From Streptomyces sp. TLI_146 (GTDB lineage: Bacteria > Actinomycetota > Actinomycetes > Streptomycetales > Streptomycetaceae): a DNA stretch of 64,000 bases. The position numbers and the translations under genes were made by a program. Each line of letters starts with the position of its first letter. Positions within the stretch are counted from its first letter, which is position 1. Below, piece by piece: positions 8,290 through 16,072 of the stretch. The notes beneath the pieces are model-generated. The model was given only the letters and a program-made list of their open reading frames with translations. It searched no databases and was not told the origin of the DNA. The stretch spans positions 6,572,001-6,636,000 of the forward strand of contig NZ_PJMX01000001.1 in NCBI RefSeq assembly GCF_002846415.1, read 5' to 3'.

Positions 8290-9231
8290 TCAGTCGAGCG
8301 CGCGGCCGTACGCCCGCAGGGTCCGCAGTGCCTCGATCGTCACGATGGGCCGCCACTCCAGAGCGGTGCCCGGCGCCCACTCGCGCCAGTGGATGGGCCA
8401 GCCGCCGTCCTCCCGCTGCTCGGCCGCGAGGTGGTCCAGCGAGCGCGCCATCTCCTCGTCCGTGAACCAGCGGCGGGCCAGCGACTCCGGCACGCGCGCG
8501 TAGTCGTGCGGAAAGTGGTGCTCGGCCGGGGCGTACCCGGGAGCGACCGGAAAGTCCTCGAGCCGGTCCGGATCGAGCACCGCGAGCCGCTGCTCGCGCA
8601 CCAGCCGCCCGAGCCGGTCCGCCGCGGCCTCGGCCCGCGCGCGGTCCGGCACCCCGTCCAGGAAAGCGACCGCCGCCTCGATCTCGTACGGGTGCGACTT
8701 CTCCAGCGCGTCGACCGCCGCCCAGCAGAAGTCCGTCGCCCGGAAGAGCCAGGCGTGCCACACCTGGTTGCGGTGGAGCAGCCCGACCACCGGCCCCGTG
8801 GCCAGCAGCTCGCTGGGCGGGTCGTCGACGATCTGCACGAACGGCGCCACGGGATAGCCGCGCACCGACGGGTGCAGCGCGGGCAGGGCCCCCTCCTGCG
8901 TCGAGACCGCCGTCAGATAGCCGCAGATCCGCTCCGCCCGCCGACCGCTCACACGGCCCACGGAGTCCAGGACGCGCAGCGCGTGCGCGGTGTGCAGGGG
9001 CTGGCTGACGGGGCCGCGCAGATCGGGCTCCAGCGCGTGCCCGTAGCCCCCGTCGTCGTTCTGGTAGGCGGCGAGTGCGGTCTCCACCGGGTCGGCGCCG
9101 CCGCCGAGGAAGTGGTGTGCGAACCGCCGCTGCTCCAGCACGCGGGCCGTCAGCCAGACGAAGTGCTCGGCTCGGGCGAGCGGCGTGCGGGACGTGCGGA
9201 CAGTCTCGGGTGATGTTCCGGATCCGGCCAT
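8290..9231 (-). CDS. Prenyltransferase/squalene-cyclase-repeat-like conserved hypothetical protein
   Basis: 313-residue soluble protein conserved in Streptomyces as I remember it. Segments such as ALAAYQNDDGGYGHALEPDLRG, QEGALPALHP and LDHLAAEQREDGGWPIHW resemble the QxxDGG(Y/W)G repeats of alpha/alpha-barrel terpene cyclases and prenyltransferase beta subunits. No DxDD cyclase acid or prenyltransferase zinc ligands can be recognised, so catalysis is doubtful. The start is the ATG at 9231. It is convergent with azlD and divergent from the DUF3046 gene. The barrel fold is likely; the function is unknown. Confidence 0.75.
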   Translation of the reverse strand: MAGSGTSPETVRTSRTPLARAEHFVWLTARVLEQRRFAHHFLGGGADPVETALAAYQNDDGGYGHALEPDLRGPVSQPLHTAHALRVLDSVGRVSGRRAERICGYLTAVSTQEGALPALHPSVRGYPVAPFVQIVDDPPSELLATGPVVGLLHRNQVWHAWLFRATDFCWAAVDALEKSHPYEIEAAVAFLDGVPDRARAEAAADRLGRLVREQRLAVLDPDRLEDFPVAPGYAPAEHHFPHDYARVPESLARRWFTDEEMARSLDHLAAEQREDGGWPIHWREWAPGTALEWRPIVTIEALRTLRAYGRALD

Positions 9232-9310
9232 GGTCCGACCGTAGGGCGCCGGGCGCCGCAGACAAGCCCGACGGCCCCGGCTGCACTCTCAGGGGCTGGA
9301 TACTGGAGTC

Positions 9311-9505
9311 ATGCGGTTGACGATTTTCTGGGAGCGGATGGCCGACCACTTCGGCGCCGGGTACGCGGACTCCTTCGCGCGCGACCATGTGATGGCCGAG
9401 CTGGGCGGTCGTACCGTGCACGAGGCGCTCGACGCGGGCTGGGAGGCCAAGGACGTCTGGCGGGCCGTGTGCACCGCCATGGACGTGCCCGCCCACAGGC
9501 GGTGA
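9311..9505 (+). CDS. DUF3046 family small protein
   Basis: 64-residue protein matching the actinobacterial DUF3046 pattern (MRLTIFWERMADHFGAGYADSFARDHVMAELGG ... ALDAGWEAKDVWRAVC). The family commonly lies just upstream of recA in actinobacteria, as here with one gene between. A GGAG sequence precedes the ATG. Function unknown; a small acidic helical protein with no membrane segment or metal motif. Confidence 0.88.
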   Translation: MRLTIFWERMADHFGAGYADSFARDHVMAELGGRTVHEALDAGWEAKDVWRAVCTAMDVPAHRR

Positions 9506-9557
9506 CGATCCGGGGCTGAGGGCCCGCGCTGTCCGAGGCATGGGCGAGACTTGCTGC

Positions 9558-11030
9558 GTGGCACCGACTGACGAGAGCGACACCCAGACAGACCGCCGGG
9601 CCAGCCGCCCGGCCGGAAACGACCCCAGACCCGAGGCCGAAGGCCGCTCCGAGGCAGAGCCGCGTTCCGAGGGCGACGGCCGCCTGTCCGAGGACGGCCG
9701 CCTGTCCGAGGACGGCCGCCTGTCCGAGGACGGCCGCCTGTCCGCGACGGACGGCGGCGCCCACGCGCGCGTGGTCCCGCACGCGGCCGCGGGCGAGACC
9801 CCGGCCGCGCCCGGCGCGGCCGCGGGCGCCGGGGCCGCCGGGCCGCCACCCGTGCCCGGGACCGGCGGCGCCGTGCGCATGCCCCGGTGGCTGCCGCGCG
9901 CCATGGTGCTCGCCCTCGCCCTCTACGCCTGCTTCCAGCTCGGCAGCTGGGCCTTCCACCAGCTCATCGGGCTGCTGATCAACATCCTGATCTCGTTCTT
10001 CCTCGCCCTCGCGGTGGAGCCCGCCGTCAGCCGGATGTCCGCGCGCGGCATGCGCCGGGGCCTGGCCACCTTCATCGTCTTCTTCGCGGTGATCATCGCC
10101 TCGGCCGGGTTCATCGTGCTGCTCGGCTCGATGCTGGCGGGCCAGATCGTCGACATGGTCGAGCACTTCCCCAAGTACCTCGACTCGGTGATCAGCTGGA
10201 TCAACCAGTCGTTCCACACCGACCTCTCCCGCGTCGAGGTCCAGGACAGCCTGCTCCACTCGGACTGGCTCCAGAAGTACGTGCAGAACAGCGCGAGCGG
10301 TGTCCTCGACGTCTCCGCCACCGTCCTGGGCGGCCTCTTCCGCGTACTGACGATCTTCCTCTTCTCGTTCTACTTCGCGGCCGACGGGCCCCGGCTGCGG
10401 CGCACGGTCTGCTCCATGCTGCCGCCCGCCCGCCAGGCAGAGGTGCTGCGCGCCTGGGAGATCGCGGTCGACAAGACCGGCGGCTACCTCTACTCGCGCG
10501 GCCTGATGGCGCTCATCTCCGGCGTCGCGCACTACATCCTGCTGCAGATCCTGGGCGTGCCCTACGCCCCGGTGCTCGCCGTCTGGGTGGGCCTGGTCTC
10601 CCAGTTCATCCCCACCATCGGCACGTATCTGGCGGGCGCGCTGCCGATGCTGATCGCCTTCACCGTCGATCCCTGGTACGCGGTGTGGGTCCTCGGGTTC
10701 GTCGTGATCTACCAGCAGTTCGAGAACTACATGCTCCAGCCCAAGCTCACCGCCAAGACGGTCGACATCCACCCGGCGGTCGCCTTCGGCTCGGTCATCG
10801 CGGGCACCGCGCTGATGGGCGCGGTCGGCGCGCTGATCGCGATCCCCGCCGTGGCGACGCTCCAGGCGTTCCTGGGCGCCTACGTGAAGCGCTACGACGT
10901 GACGGACGACCCGCGCGTGCACGGCAGGCGCGAGCGGACCGGAGACTCCGCCCTGGTGCGCGTACGGCGTGCGCTGAGCCGGGGCCGGACGGCGGAACCG
11001 GTCGCTCCGACGGGCGGCGACGGCGCCTGA
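9558..11030 (+). CDS. AI-2E family transporter (multi-pass membrane protein)
   Basis: About 490 residues. The first ~120 are hydrophilic, Ala/Pro/Glu-rich and contain a tandem LSEDGR repeat; the AI-2E domain follows with seven to eight helices (LALALYACFQLGSWAF, LLINILISFFLALAVEP, FIVFFAVIIASAGFIVLL and others). Typical signatures are DGPRLRR and QQFENYMLQPKLTAKTVDIHPA. The family holds Na+/H+ antiporters and putative exporters; substrate cannot be assigned. The start is GTG 9558 (VAPTDES), with GAGACT 6 bases upstream as in other leaderless genes here; an in-frame ATG at 9540 has no ribosome site. The basic C-terminal tail is probably cytosolic. Confidence 0.85.
   Translation: MAPTDESDTQTDRRASRPAGNDPRPEAEGRSEAEPRSEGDGRLSEDGRLSEDGRLSEDGRLSATDGGAHARVVPHAAAGETPAAPGAAAGAGAAGPPPVPGTGGAVRMPRWLPRAMVLALALYACFQLGSWAFHQLIGLLINILISFFLALAVEPAVSRMSARGMRRGLATFIVFFAVIIASAGFIVLLGSMLAGQIVDMVEHFPKYLDSVISWINQSFHTDLSRVEVQDSLLHSDWLQKYVQNSASGVLDVSATVLGGLFRVLTIFLFSFYFAADGPRLRRTVCSMLPPARQAEVLRAWEIAVDKTGGYLYSRGLMALISGVAHYILLQILGVPYAPVLAVWVGLVSQFIPTIGTYLAGALPMLIAFTVDPWYAVWVLGFVVIYQQFENYMLQPKLTAKTVDIHPAVAFGSVIAGTALMGAVGALIAIPAVATLQAFLGAYVKRYDVTDDPRVHGRRERTGDSALVRVRRALSRGRTAEPVAPTGGDGA
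9681..9744 (+). repeat. 18-bp in-frame tandem repeat (LSEDGR units)
   Basis: Three exact 18-base copies (9681-9698, 9699-9716, 9717-9734) and a partial fourth encode R-LSEDG units in the cytosolic N-terminal extension of the AI-2E protein. Exact DNA identity points to recent slippage expansion. Confidence 0.9.
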
Positions 11031-11082
11031 GGCGACGGCCGGAGCCGCCCGGCCGCACCCTCGCCCGTGCCGCGTGGTGCGC

Positions 11083-11112
11083 TTGACACCAAAATCGAAC
11101 ATCCATTCAGAT
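11083..11112 (+). promoter_or_regulatory. recA promoter P1 with overlapping LexA (SOS/Cheo-type) box
   Basis: TTGACA (11083-11088) and a -10-like TCAGAT (11107-11112) are 18 bases apart. Between them lies GAACATCCATTC (11097-11108), which matches, from memory, the SOS-like box of the S. lividans recA gene. A repressor bound there would block polymerase. Confidence 0.7.
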
Positions 11113-11161
11113 GGAAGCAGGGCCCTTTGTTCACTTGGGTTCCGCCGGGTTTCCGGTGGGG

Positions 11162-11170
11162 TTATCCACA
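11162..11170 (+). promoter_or_regulatory. DnaA-box-like sequence upstream of recA
   Basis: TTATCCACA is identical to the classical E. coli DnaA box. It sits between the two recA promoters, 24 bases upstream of the PafBC-type element. A single 9-mer can occur by chance, although AT-containing 9-mers are rare at this GC content. Confidence 0.4.
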
Positions 11171-11193
11171 GGCGGGAGGGACTCCGGGGCCCA

Positions 11194-11216
11194 TTGTCAG
11201 TGGCAGGGGTTAGCGT
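11194..11216 (+). promoter_or_regulatory. PafBC-type promoter P2 of recA
   Basis: TTGTCAGTG (11194-11202), 8 bases, TAGCGT (11211-11216): a perfect match to the RecA-independent damage promoter. It is followed 7 bases later by GTG 11224, which is in frame with recA. Confidence 0.88.
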
Positions 11217-11259
11217 CTTTGACGTGAAGCGATCGACTCAAGCAAACCGGGTGGAACCC

Positions 11260-12381
11260 ATGGCAGGAACCGACCGCGAGAAGGCGCTGGACGCCGCGCT
11301 CGCACAGATTGAACGGCAATTCGGCAAGGGCGCGGTGATGCGCCTGGGCGAGCGGCCGAACGAGCCCATCGAGGTCATCCCCACCGGGTCGACCGCGCTC
11401 GACGTGGCGCTCGGCGTAGGCGGTCTGCCGCGCGGCCGCGTGGTGGAGGTCTACGGACCGGAGTCCTCCGGCAAGACGACCCTGACCCTGCACGCGGTGG
11501 CGAACGCGCAGAAGGCCGGCGGCCAGGTGGCCTTCGTGGACGCCGAGCACGCCCTGGACCCCGAGTACGCGAAGAAGCTCGGCGTCGACATCGACAACCT
11601 GATCCTGTCCCAGCCGGACAACGGCGAGCAGGCTCTGGAGATCGTCGACATGCTGGTCCGCTCCGGCGCCCTCGACCTGATCGTCATCGACTCCGTCGCC
11701 GCCCTGGTGCCGCGCGCGGAGATCGAGGGCGAGATGGGCGACTCGCACGTGGGCCTCCAGGCCCGCCTGATGAGCCAGGCGCTCCGGAAGATCACCAGTG
11801 CGCTCAACCAGTCCAAGACCACCGCGATCTTCATCAACCAGCTCCGCGAGAAGATCGGCGTGATGTTCGGCTCGCCGGAGACCACGACCGGTGGCCGCGC
11901 CCTGAAGTTCTACGCCTCGGTGCGCCTCGACATCCGCCGCATCGAGACCCTCAAGGACGGCACCGACGCGGTCGGCAACCGCACCCGCGTCAAGGTCGTC
12001 AAGAACAAGGTCGCGCCGCCCTTCAAGCAGGCCGAGTTCGACATCCTCTACGGCCAGGGCATCAGCCGCGAGGGCGGTCTGATCGACATGGGCGTCGAGC
12101 ACGGCTTCGTCCGCAAGGCCGGCGCCTGGTACACGTACGAGGGCGACCAGCTCGGCCAGGGCAAGGAGAACGCCCGCAACTTCCTGAAGGACAACCCCGA
12201 CCTCGCCAACGAGATCGAGAAGAAGATCAAGGAGAAGCTGGGCGTCGGCGTCCGGCCCGAGGAGCCCAAGGCCGAGCCCGGCCCGGACGCGGCCGGTGCG
12301 ACCTCGGAGGCGGAGGCGGCATCCGTGCCCGCCCCGGCCACCAAGGCCAAGACGGCCAAGGCCGCCGCTGCCAAGAGCTAG
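11260..12381 (+). CDS. recA: Recombinase RecA
   Basis: 373-residue recombinase that forms the filament for strand exchange and triggers LexA self-cleavage. Walker A GPESSGKTTLTLH, Walker B LIVIDSVAALVPRAEIEGEMGD, the L2 loop INQLREKIGVMFGSPETTTGGRALKFYASVRLD and the Ala/Lys-rich acidic C-terminal tail are all present; the length is normal. The start is ATG 11260 (MAGTDREKALDAAL), preceded by GGTGGAA. The frame is open upstream, and GTG 11224 could give 12 extra residues on a leaderless transcript from P2. recX follows after 3 bases. Regulation: P1 with a LexA box and P2 of PafBC type. Confidence 0.98.
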   Translation: MAGTDREKALDAALAQIERQFGKGAVMRLGERPNEPIEVIPTGSTALDVALGVGGLPRGRVVEVYGPESSGKTTLTLHAVANAQKAGGQVAFVDAEHALDPEYAKKLGVDIDNLILSQPDNGEQALEIVDMLVRSGALDLIVIDSVAALVPRAEIEGEMGDSHVGLQARLMSQALRKITSALNQSKTTAIFINQLREKIGVMFGSPETTTGGRALKFYASVRLDIRRIETLKDGTDAVGNRTRVKVVKNKVAPPFKQAEFDILYGQGISREGGLIDMGVEHGFVRKAGAWYTYEGDQLGQGKENARNFLKDNPDLANEIEKKIKEKLGVGVRPEEPKAEPGPDAAGATSEAEAASVPAPATKAKTAKAAAAKS

Positions 12382-12384
12382 ACC

Positions 12385-13041
12385 ATGACACGCAGGACCG
12401 AATGGGCCGAGCCGGACGGGACGGGCCCCGACCGGGCCCGGTCCGGGCGGCCGGGCCCGAAGCGGGCCGGCTCCCGACGGGCCGGCCCGGAGGGATTCGG
12501 TGACGGCGCCGACTCGTCGAGGGCCGAGAAGGAACCGGCACCGCAGGACCCGGCTGAGCGGGCGAGGGCGATCTGCCTGCGCCTGCTCACCGGGACCCCC
12601 CGGACCCGCAAGCAACTGGCCGACGCCCTCAAGAAGCGGGAGATCCCCGACGAAGTCGCCGAGGAAGTCCTCTCCCGCTTCGAAGAGGTCGGGCTGATCA
12701 ACGACGCGGCGTTCGCGGGGGCCTGGGTCGAATCCCGCCACCACGGACGCGGCCTGGCCCGCCGGGCACTCGCCCGCGAGCTCCGCACCAAGGGCGTGGA
12801 TTCGGCGGTCGTCGACGAGGCCGTCGGGCAGCTCGACTCCGACCAGGAGGAGGAGACCGCGCGGGAGCTGGTGGCCCGCAAGCTCCGCTCCACCCGAGGC
12901 CTGGACCGCGACCGCCGCATCCGCCGCCTCGCCGGCATGCTGGCCCGCAAGGGCTACCCGGAGGGCATGGCCCTCAGAGTCGTCCGCCAAGCCCTCGAAG
13001 CCGAGGGCGAAACCGCGGACGACTTGTACGAGACGTACTGA
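12385..13041 (+). CDS. recX: Regulatory protein RecX
   Basis: 218-residue modulator of RecA filaments. After a basic Pro/Gly/Arg-rich ~55-residue extension comes the RecX core of three-helix repeats: ARAICLRLLTGTPRTRKQLADALKKREIPDEVAEEVLSRFEEVGLINDAAFAGAWVESRH and the later RRIRRLAGMLARKGYPEGMALRVVRQAL. The ATG lies 3 bases after the recA stop, so the two are co-transcribed. A strong hairpin (13042-13079) starts at its stop codon. Confidence 0.95.
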   Translation: MTRRTEWAEPDGTGPDRARSGRPGPKRAGSRRAGPEGFGDGADSSRAEKEPAPQDPAERARAICLRLLTGTPRTRKQLADALKKREIPDEVAEEVLSRFEEVGLINDAAFAGAWVESRHHGRGLARRALARELRTKGVDSAVVDEAVGQLDSDQEEETARELVARKLRSTRGLDRDRRIRRLAGMLARKGYPEGMALRVVRQALEAEGETADDLYETY

Positions 13042-13079
13042 GCTGCTGGTCAGCGGGTGAACGCCCGCGGACCAGCAGC
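13042..13079 (+). terminator. Hairpin after recX
   Basis: GCTGCTGGTC (13042-13051) pairs with GACCAGCAGC (13070-13079), and the inner bases extend the stem. It begins one base after the recX stop and has no T-run, as is usual in Streptomyces. Confidence 0.8.
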
Positions 13080-13167
13080 CCTCACGTCTGTCGTCCGGCC
13101 AGGATTGTCAGGTCTCAAATCTGTCATCTGTCATCCGCCAGGCCCGCCAGGCCCATCCGCCCCCGCG

Positions 13168-13569
13168 TCACTCGGCGGCCCCCGTCACCGGCAGCCCGTC
13201 CGCGCGCCACGCCTGGAAGCCGCCGACCAGGTCCGTCGCCCGGTGCAGCCCCAACTGGCGCAGGGACGCCGCCGCGAGGGACGACGCGTAGCCCTCGTTG
13301 CAGATCACCACGACCCGCAGATCGTGGCCGGTGGCCTCCGGGGCGCGGTGGCTGCCCTGCGGGTCGAGGCGCCACTCCAGCTCGTTGCGCTCGACCACGA
13401 GCGCTCCGGGGATCAGGCCGTCGCGCTCCCGCAGCGCCGCGTACCGGATGTCGACCAGGAGCGCCTCGCCCGCCCGCGCGGCGTCGTGCGCCTCCCGTGC
13501 CCCGACCCGGTCCAGGTCTTCGCGGACCCGGTCCAGCAACTCGTCGATTCCCAGCGGGCGTTCGCTCAC
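13168..13569 (-). CDS. Rhodanese-like domain protein
   Basis: 133-residue single-domain rhodanese. The active-site loop CNEGYAS (in VVVICNEGYASSLAA) contains the persulfide-forming Cys; LVDIRY and the C-terminal GGFQAWRADGLPV are typical of the fold. The start is the GTG that overlaps the cysteine dioxygenase stop (GTGA), so translation is coupled. Together the genes suggest cysteine breakdown followed by sulfur transfer or detoxification. The sulfur acceptor is unknown. Confidence 0.9.
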   Translation of the reverse strand: MSERPLGIDELLDRVREDLDRVGAREAHDAARAGEALLVDIRYAALRERDGLIPGALVVERNELEWRLDPQGSHRAPEATGHDLRVVVICNEGYASSLAAASLRQLGLHRATDLVGGFQAWRADGLPVTGAAE

Positions 13570-14126
13570 TGCCAGTCCTCCGGGCGCTCGACGTGCTCCA
13601 GCCGCAGCACCGCGCCCGTACGGCTGTAGCGCCGGATCAGGGGCAGCGGCGGGTAGTACGCGTGGACCGAGATCGTGTGCTCGGTCGTCGACTCGTTGCG
13701 CACCTCGTGCACGTGGTGCGGCCCGAAAGCCCGGCCCTTCCCGGCCTCCACGTTCCGTGAACGGTCCAGGTCCTCGGCGAGTTCCAGCGTCTTCCACCCC
13801 TCCGTCGGCAGCCTGGCCGCGAGGGAGTCCTCCTTGAGCGTCCCGGCCGCCGTCGCGAACGCGCCGTGGGAGCCGCCGTGGTCGTGCCAGCCGGTGCCGG
13901 TGCCCGGCGGCCAGCCGATCAGCCAGGCCTCGCTGCCGCCGGGGCCGTCCAGCCGGATCCAGGTCCTGCCCTGCGGGTCGAGCGGCAGGGAGGCGACGAG
14001 CGAGGCGTCGGCCGCGGTGCGGCGGGCGAAGTCGAGCAGGTCCGCCTGGCTCGGCGCGGAGGCGGCGGGCCCGGGCAGGGAGACATGGGTGGAAGCGGGC
14101 GTACGGGGGTGCGCGGAAGGCGACAC
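13566..14126 (-). CDS. Cysteine dioxygenase (cupin, CDO type I)
   Basis: About 186-residue cupin that oxidises L-cysteine to cysteine sulfinate using Fe(II) and O2. Metal ligands are visible as HDHGGSHGAF (two His, about 94-96) and GPHHVHEVRN (third His); SVHAYYPPLPLIRRY matches the CDO C-terminus, including the conserved Tyr region. As in bacterial CDOs, Gly replaces the Cys of the mammalian Cys-Tyr crosslink (HGAF). The start is chosen at GTG 14126, with AGGACGG upstream; the frame extends to 14279. It overlaps the rhodanese gene by 4 bases and lies 79 bases after a Cys-rich leader peptide. Confidence 0.9.
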   Translation of the reverse strand: MSPSAHPRTPASTHVSLPGPAASAPSQADLLDFARRTAADASLVASLPLDPQGRTWIRLDGPGGSEAWLIGWPPGTGTGWHDHGGSHGAFATAAGTLKEDSLAARLPTEGWKTLELAEDLDRSRNVEAGKGRAFGPHHVHEVRNESTTEHTISVHAYYPPLPLIRRYSRTGAVLRLEHVERPEDWQ

Positions 14127-14205
14127 GGGGGACCGTCCTGGGGAAGTTCGCGTGTGCGCGCGTACGCCGGACAGTGGCCCGGCGGCGCGAGGAGGGAGAG
14201 GCGAA

Positions 14206-14253
14206 TCAGCAGGACGGGCGACACACGCAGCCCGCGTAGCGGACGAGGTCCAT
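14206..14253 (-). CDS. Cysteine-rich leader peptide (MDLVRYAGCVCRPSC)
   Basis: 15-codon ORF with ATG at 14251-14253 and an excellent ribosome site (GGAGGG, 5 bases upstream). Three of the last eight residues are Cys (GCVCRPSC). A longer in-frame version (from GTG 14277) reads RLWRRVHMDLV..., which recalls the RRxxDL motif of the short leader peptides annotated upstream of sulfur-metabolism genes in Streptomyces. It lies between a clear promoter and the cysteine dioxygenase gene, so cysteine-tRNA-dependent attenuation or translational coupling is the likely role. The peptide itself probably has no function. Confidence 0.75.
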   Translation of the reverse strand: MDLVRYAGCVCRPSC

Positions 14254-14299
14254 ATGGACCCTCCGCCACAGGCGCACATCGGTGTCGGTCACGTTCCGG

Positions 14300-14328
14300 A
14301 GTACACCATGTGCGCCCGTGTCGGTCAA
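14300..14328 (-). promoter_or_regulatory. Promoter of the leader peptide-cysteine dioxygenase-rhodanese transcript
   Basis: Minus strand TTGACC (14323-14328), a 17-base spacer and TGTACT (14300-14305). Transcription would begin near 14293, about 40 bases before the leader ATG. The -35 overlaps the last codons of the upstream monooxygenase gene. Confidence 0.6.
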
Positions 14329-15929
14329 TTGATGTCCGCGGTGCGGTCCTCCACGCGCGCGTGGACGACGGCACCGCCGCGCGCCGCGTCGGCGGCCGTG
14401 TACAGCTCGCCCGGCCACACCCCGGCGAACGCGGTGACCAGGTGCCCGTCGGGGCGTACGAGCAGCACGCTGTGGGCCGCAGCTCCCGGGTACTCCTCCG
14501 CCACCAGCAACTCGGCCTCGGCGGGCAGGGAGTTCACCGCGGCCGCGAGGCGCGGCATCACTCCGGCGGTCAGCCAGTGCCGCCGGTCCCAGACGCCGGT
14601 GCCGGGTGCGATGAGGACCACCAGGAGCCGTCCCCGGCCCAGCCGGTCGCGCAGTGCCACCGTGGATCCGTCCGGAGCCGTGACGGGGACGTCCTCGACC
14701 GGTGCTCCCACTTCAGTGCCGACCGGTGCGTGCGCCTCGGCGGGTGGGGGTGCGAGGGGGGAGTGCGGGTAGGCGGGGGGCGCCCCGAGCGGGCCGTGCC
14801 CCAGGTGGCCGTCGGCGAGCAGCGTGTCGTGGCTGCGCGCGGCGCCCGGGATGTACGACCGCAGCCCTCCGCCGCCGCGCAGGACCGGCATCGCCTGGTC
14901 GGCGGCGCGCAGCCGGGCGGCGACACTCGCGCGGCGCTCCGTCTGGTAGCTGTCGAGCAGTACTTCGGAGGCGCCGTGGTGCCAGGCCTGCGCCAGCTTC
15001 CAGGCCAGGTTCGAGGCGTCCCGCAGCCCCTCGTCGAGGCCCTGGATGCCGACCGCGCCCAGCAGGTGGGCGGCGTCCCCGGCGAGGAAGGCGCGGCGCA
15101 CCCGCCAGCGGCGGGCGAGGCGGTGGTGGAGCGTGTACACACCGGTGTCCAGGAGCCCGTACGACGGGGTCGTGCCGCACCACCCGGCCAGCGTGTCGCG
15201 GAGTCGGCCCGTCAGCGCGTCCGGGGTGACGAGTTCGGCGCGGGGCGGCAGCAGCCAGTCGATGCGCCAGGCTCCGCCGGGCAGCGGACGGGCCGTCACC
15301 TCGTCGCCGCCGGTGCGCCACGGAGGCAGCCGGTGCAGCAACGCCTCGCCCGGCCAGGGCAGTTCGGTGCGCAGGGCGACGACGGCTGTCCGCTCCACCG
15401 CCGTACGCCCGGCGAAGCGGACGTCGAGGAGCTTGCGCACGGTGGAGCGGGCGCCGTCGCAGCCCACCAGGTAGCTGCCGCGCCACCAGGTGGCGCCCGG
15501 GTCGGTGGTGTGGGCGGCGACGCCGTTGTCGTCCTGCTCCAGGGCGTCCAGACGGCTCCGGGGCGCCAGCTGGACGAGCCGGGAGGCGGCCGCCGCGTCC
15601 CGCAGGTCCCGGGTCAGGGCGTGCTGGGGCAGATGGACCGGTGAGGGGCCGCCGTCGAGACCGTCTCCGAAGGAGACCTGACGTTGCAGGGTGCCCCGCC
15701 GCATGGCCCGCCAGCCCGTCCAGCGGGCCCCCTCGTCGCGTACCGCGGCGCAGCCGAGCCGTTCCGTGAAGGCGGCCGTGTCGGGCCGCAGGACGGCCGT
15801 ACGGACCGGGCGGGGCTCCTCGCCGCCGGATCCCTCGTCCAGGACGACGGAGGGCACCTTCTGGGCCGCGAGGGAGAGGGCGAGCGCGAGTCCGACCGGA
15901 CCGGCGCCGACGACGATCACCGGGTCCAC
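14325..15929 (-). CDS. FAD-dependent aromatic-ring monooxygenase
   Basis: 534-residue flavoprotein hydroxylase of the p-hydroxybenzoate hydroxylase fold. GxGxxG at the N-terminus (VIVVGAGPVGLALALSLAAQ), the DG region YLVGCDGARSTVR, and the FAD ribityl site GDAAHLLGAVGIQGLDEGLRDASNLAWKLA are present. The last ~120 residues resemble the thioredoxin-like tail of phenol hydroxylase-type enzymes. The start is GTG 15929 (VDPVIVVGAG). It stands alone between the glu operon and the cysteine dioxygenase transcript. Substrate unknown; catabolic or antibiotic-inactivating hydroxylases of this class look alike. Confidence 0.85.
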   Translation of the reverse strand: MDPVIVVGAGPVGLALALSLAAQKVPSVVLDEGSGGEEPRPVRTAVLRPDTAAFTERLGCAAVRDEGARWTGWRAMRRGTLQRQVSFGDGLDGGPSPVHLPQHALTRDLRDAAAASRLVQLAPRSRLDALEQDDNGVAAHTTDPGATWWRGSYLVGCDGARSTVRKLLDVRFAGRTAVERTAVVALRTELPWPGEALLHRLPPWRTGGDEVTARPLPGGAWRIDWLLPPRAELVTPDALTGRLRDTLAGWCGTTPSYGLLDTGVYTLHHRLARRWRVRRAFLAGDAAHLLGAVGIQGLDEGLRDASNLAWKLAQAWHHGASEVLLDSYQTERRASVAARLRAADQAMPVLRGGGGLRSYIPGAARSHDTLLADGHLGHGPLGAPPAYPHSPLAPPPAEAHAPVGTEVGAPVEDVPVTAPDGSTVALRDRLGRGRLLVVLIAPGTGVWDRRHWLTAGVMPRLAAAVNSLPAEAELLVAEEYPGAAAHSVLLVRPDGHLVTAFAGVWPGELYTAADAARGGAVVHARVEDRTADIN

Positions 15930-16036
15930 GGCGTGGCTCCCTGGGCCCGGCGGGACGGCTGGCAGGTGGCGCTATGGAGCCGGTGCACGATCACAGAACG
16001 TATGCAACCCACTGCGGGTGCTTGCGTCAAGTGACG

Positions 16037-16064
16037 GAGGCAGTGACGCGAGCGCCACTGCCTC
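16037..16064 (-). terminator. Terminator hairpin of the glu operon
   Basis: GAGGCAGTG (16037-16045) and CACTGCCTC (16056-16064) form a perfect 9-bp stem with a 10-base loop, 8 bases beyond the gluD stop codon. Confidence 0.7.
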
Positions 16065-16072
16065 ATAGTCCG

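Noticed and set aside
9681..9744. Short CRISPR-like array from regular 18-base repeats
   Set aside because: The units are contiguous without spacers and in frame within a coding region.
13105..13127. TTGTCAGGT-N8-TGTCAT downstream of recX, resembling a PafBC-type promoter on the plus strand
   Set aside because: The -10 lacks the conserved A, the 3' end of the upstream element differs, and no start codon or rightward gene follows; only the antisense side of the rhodanese gene lies beyond.
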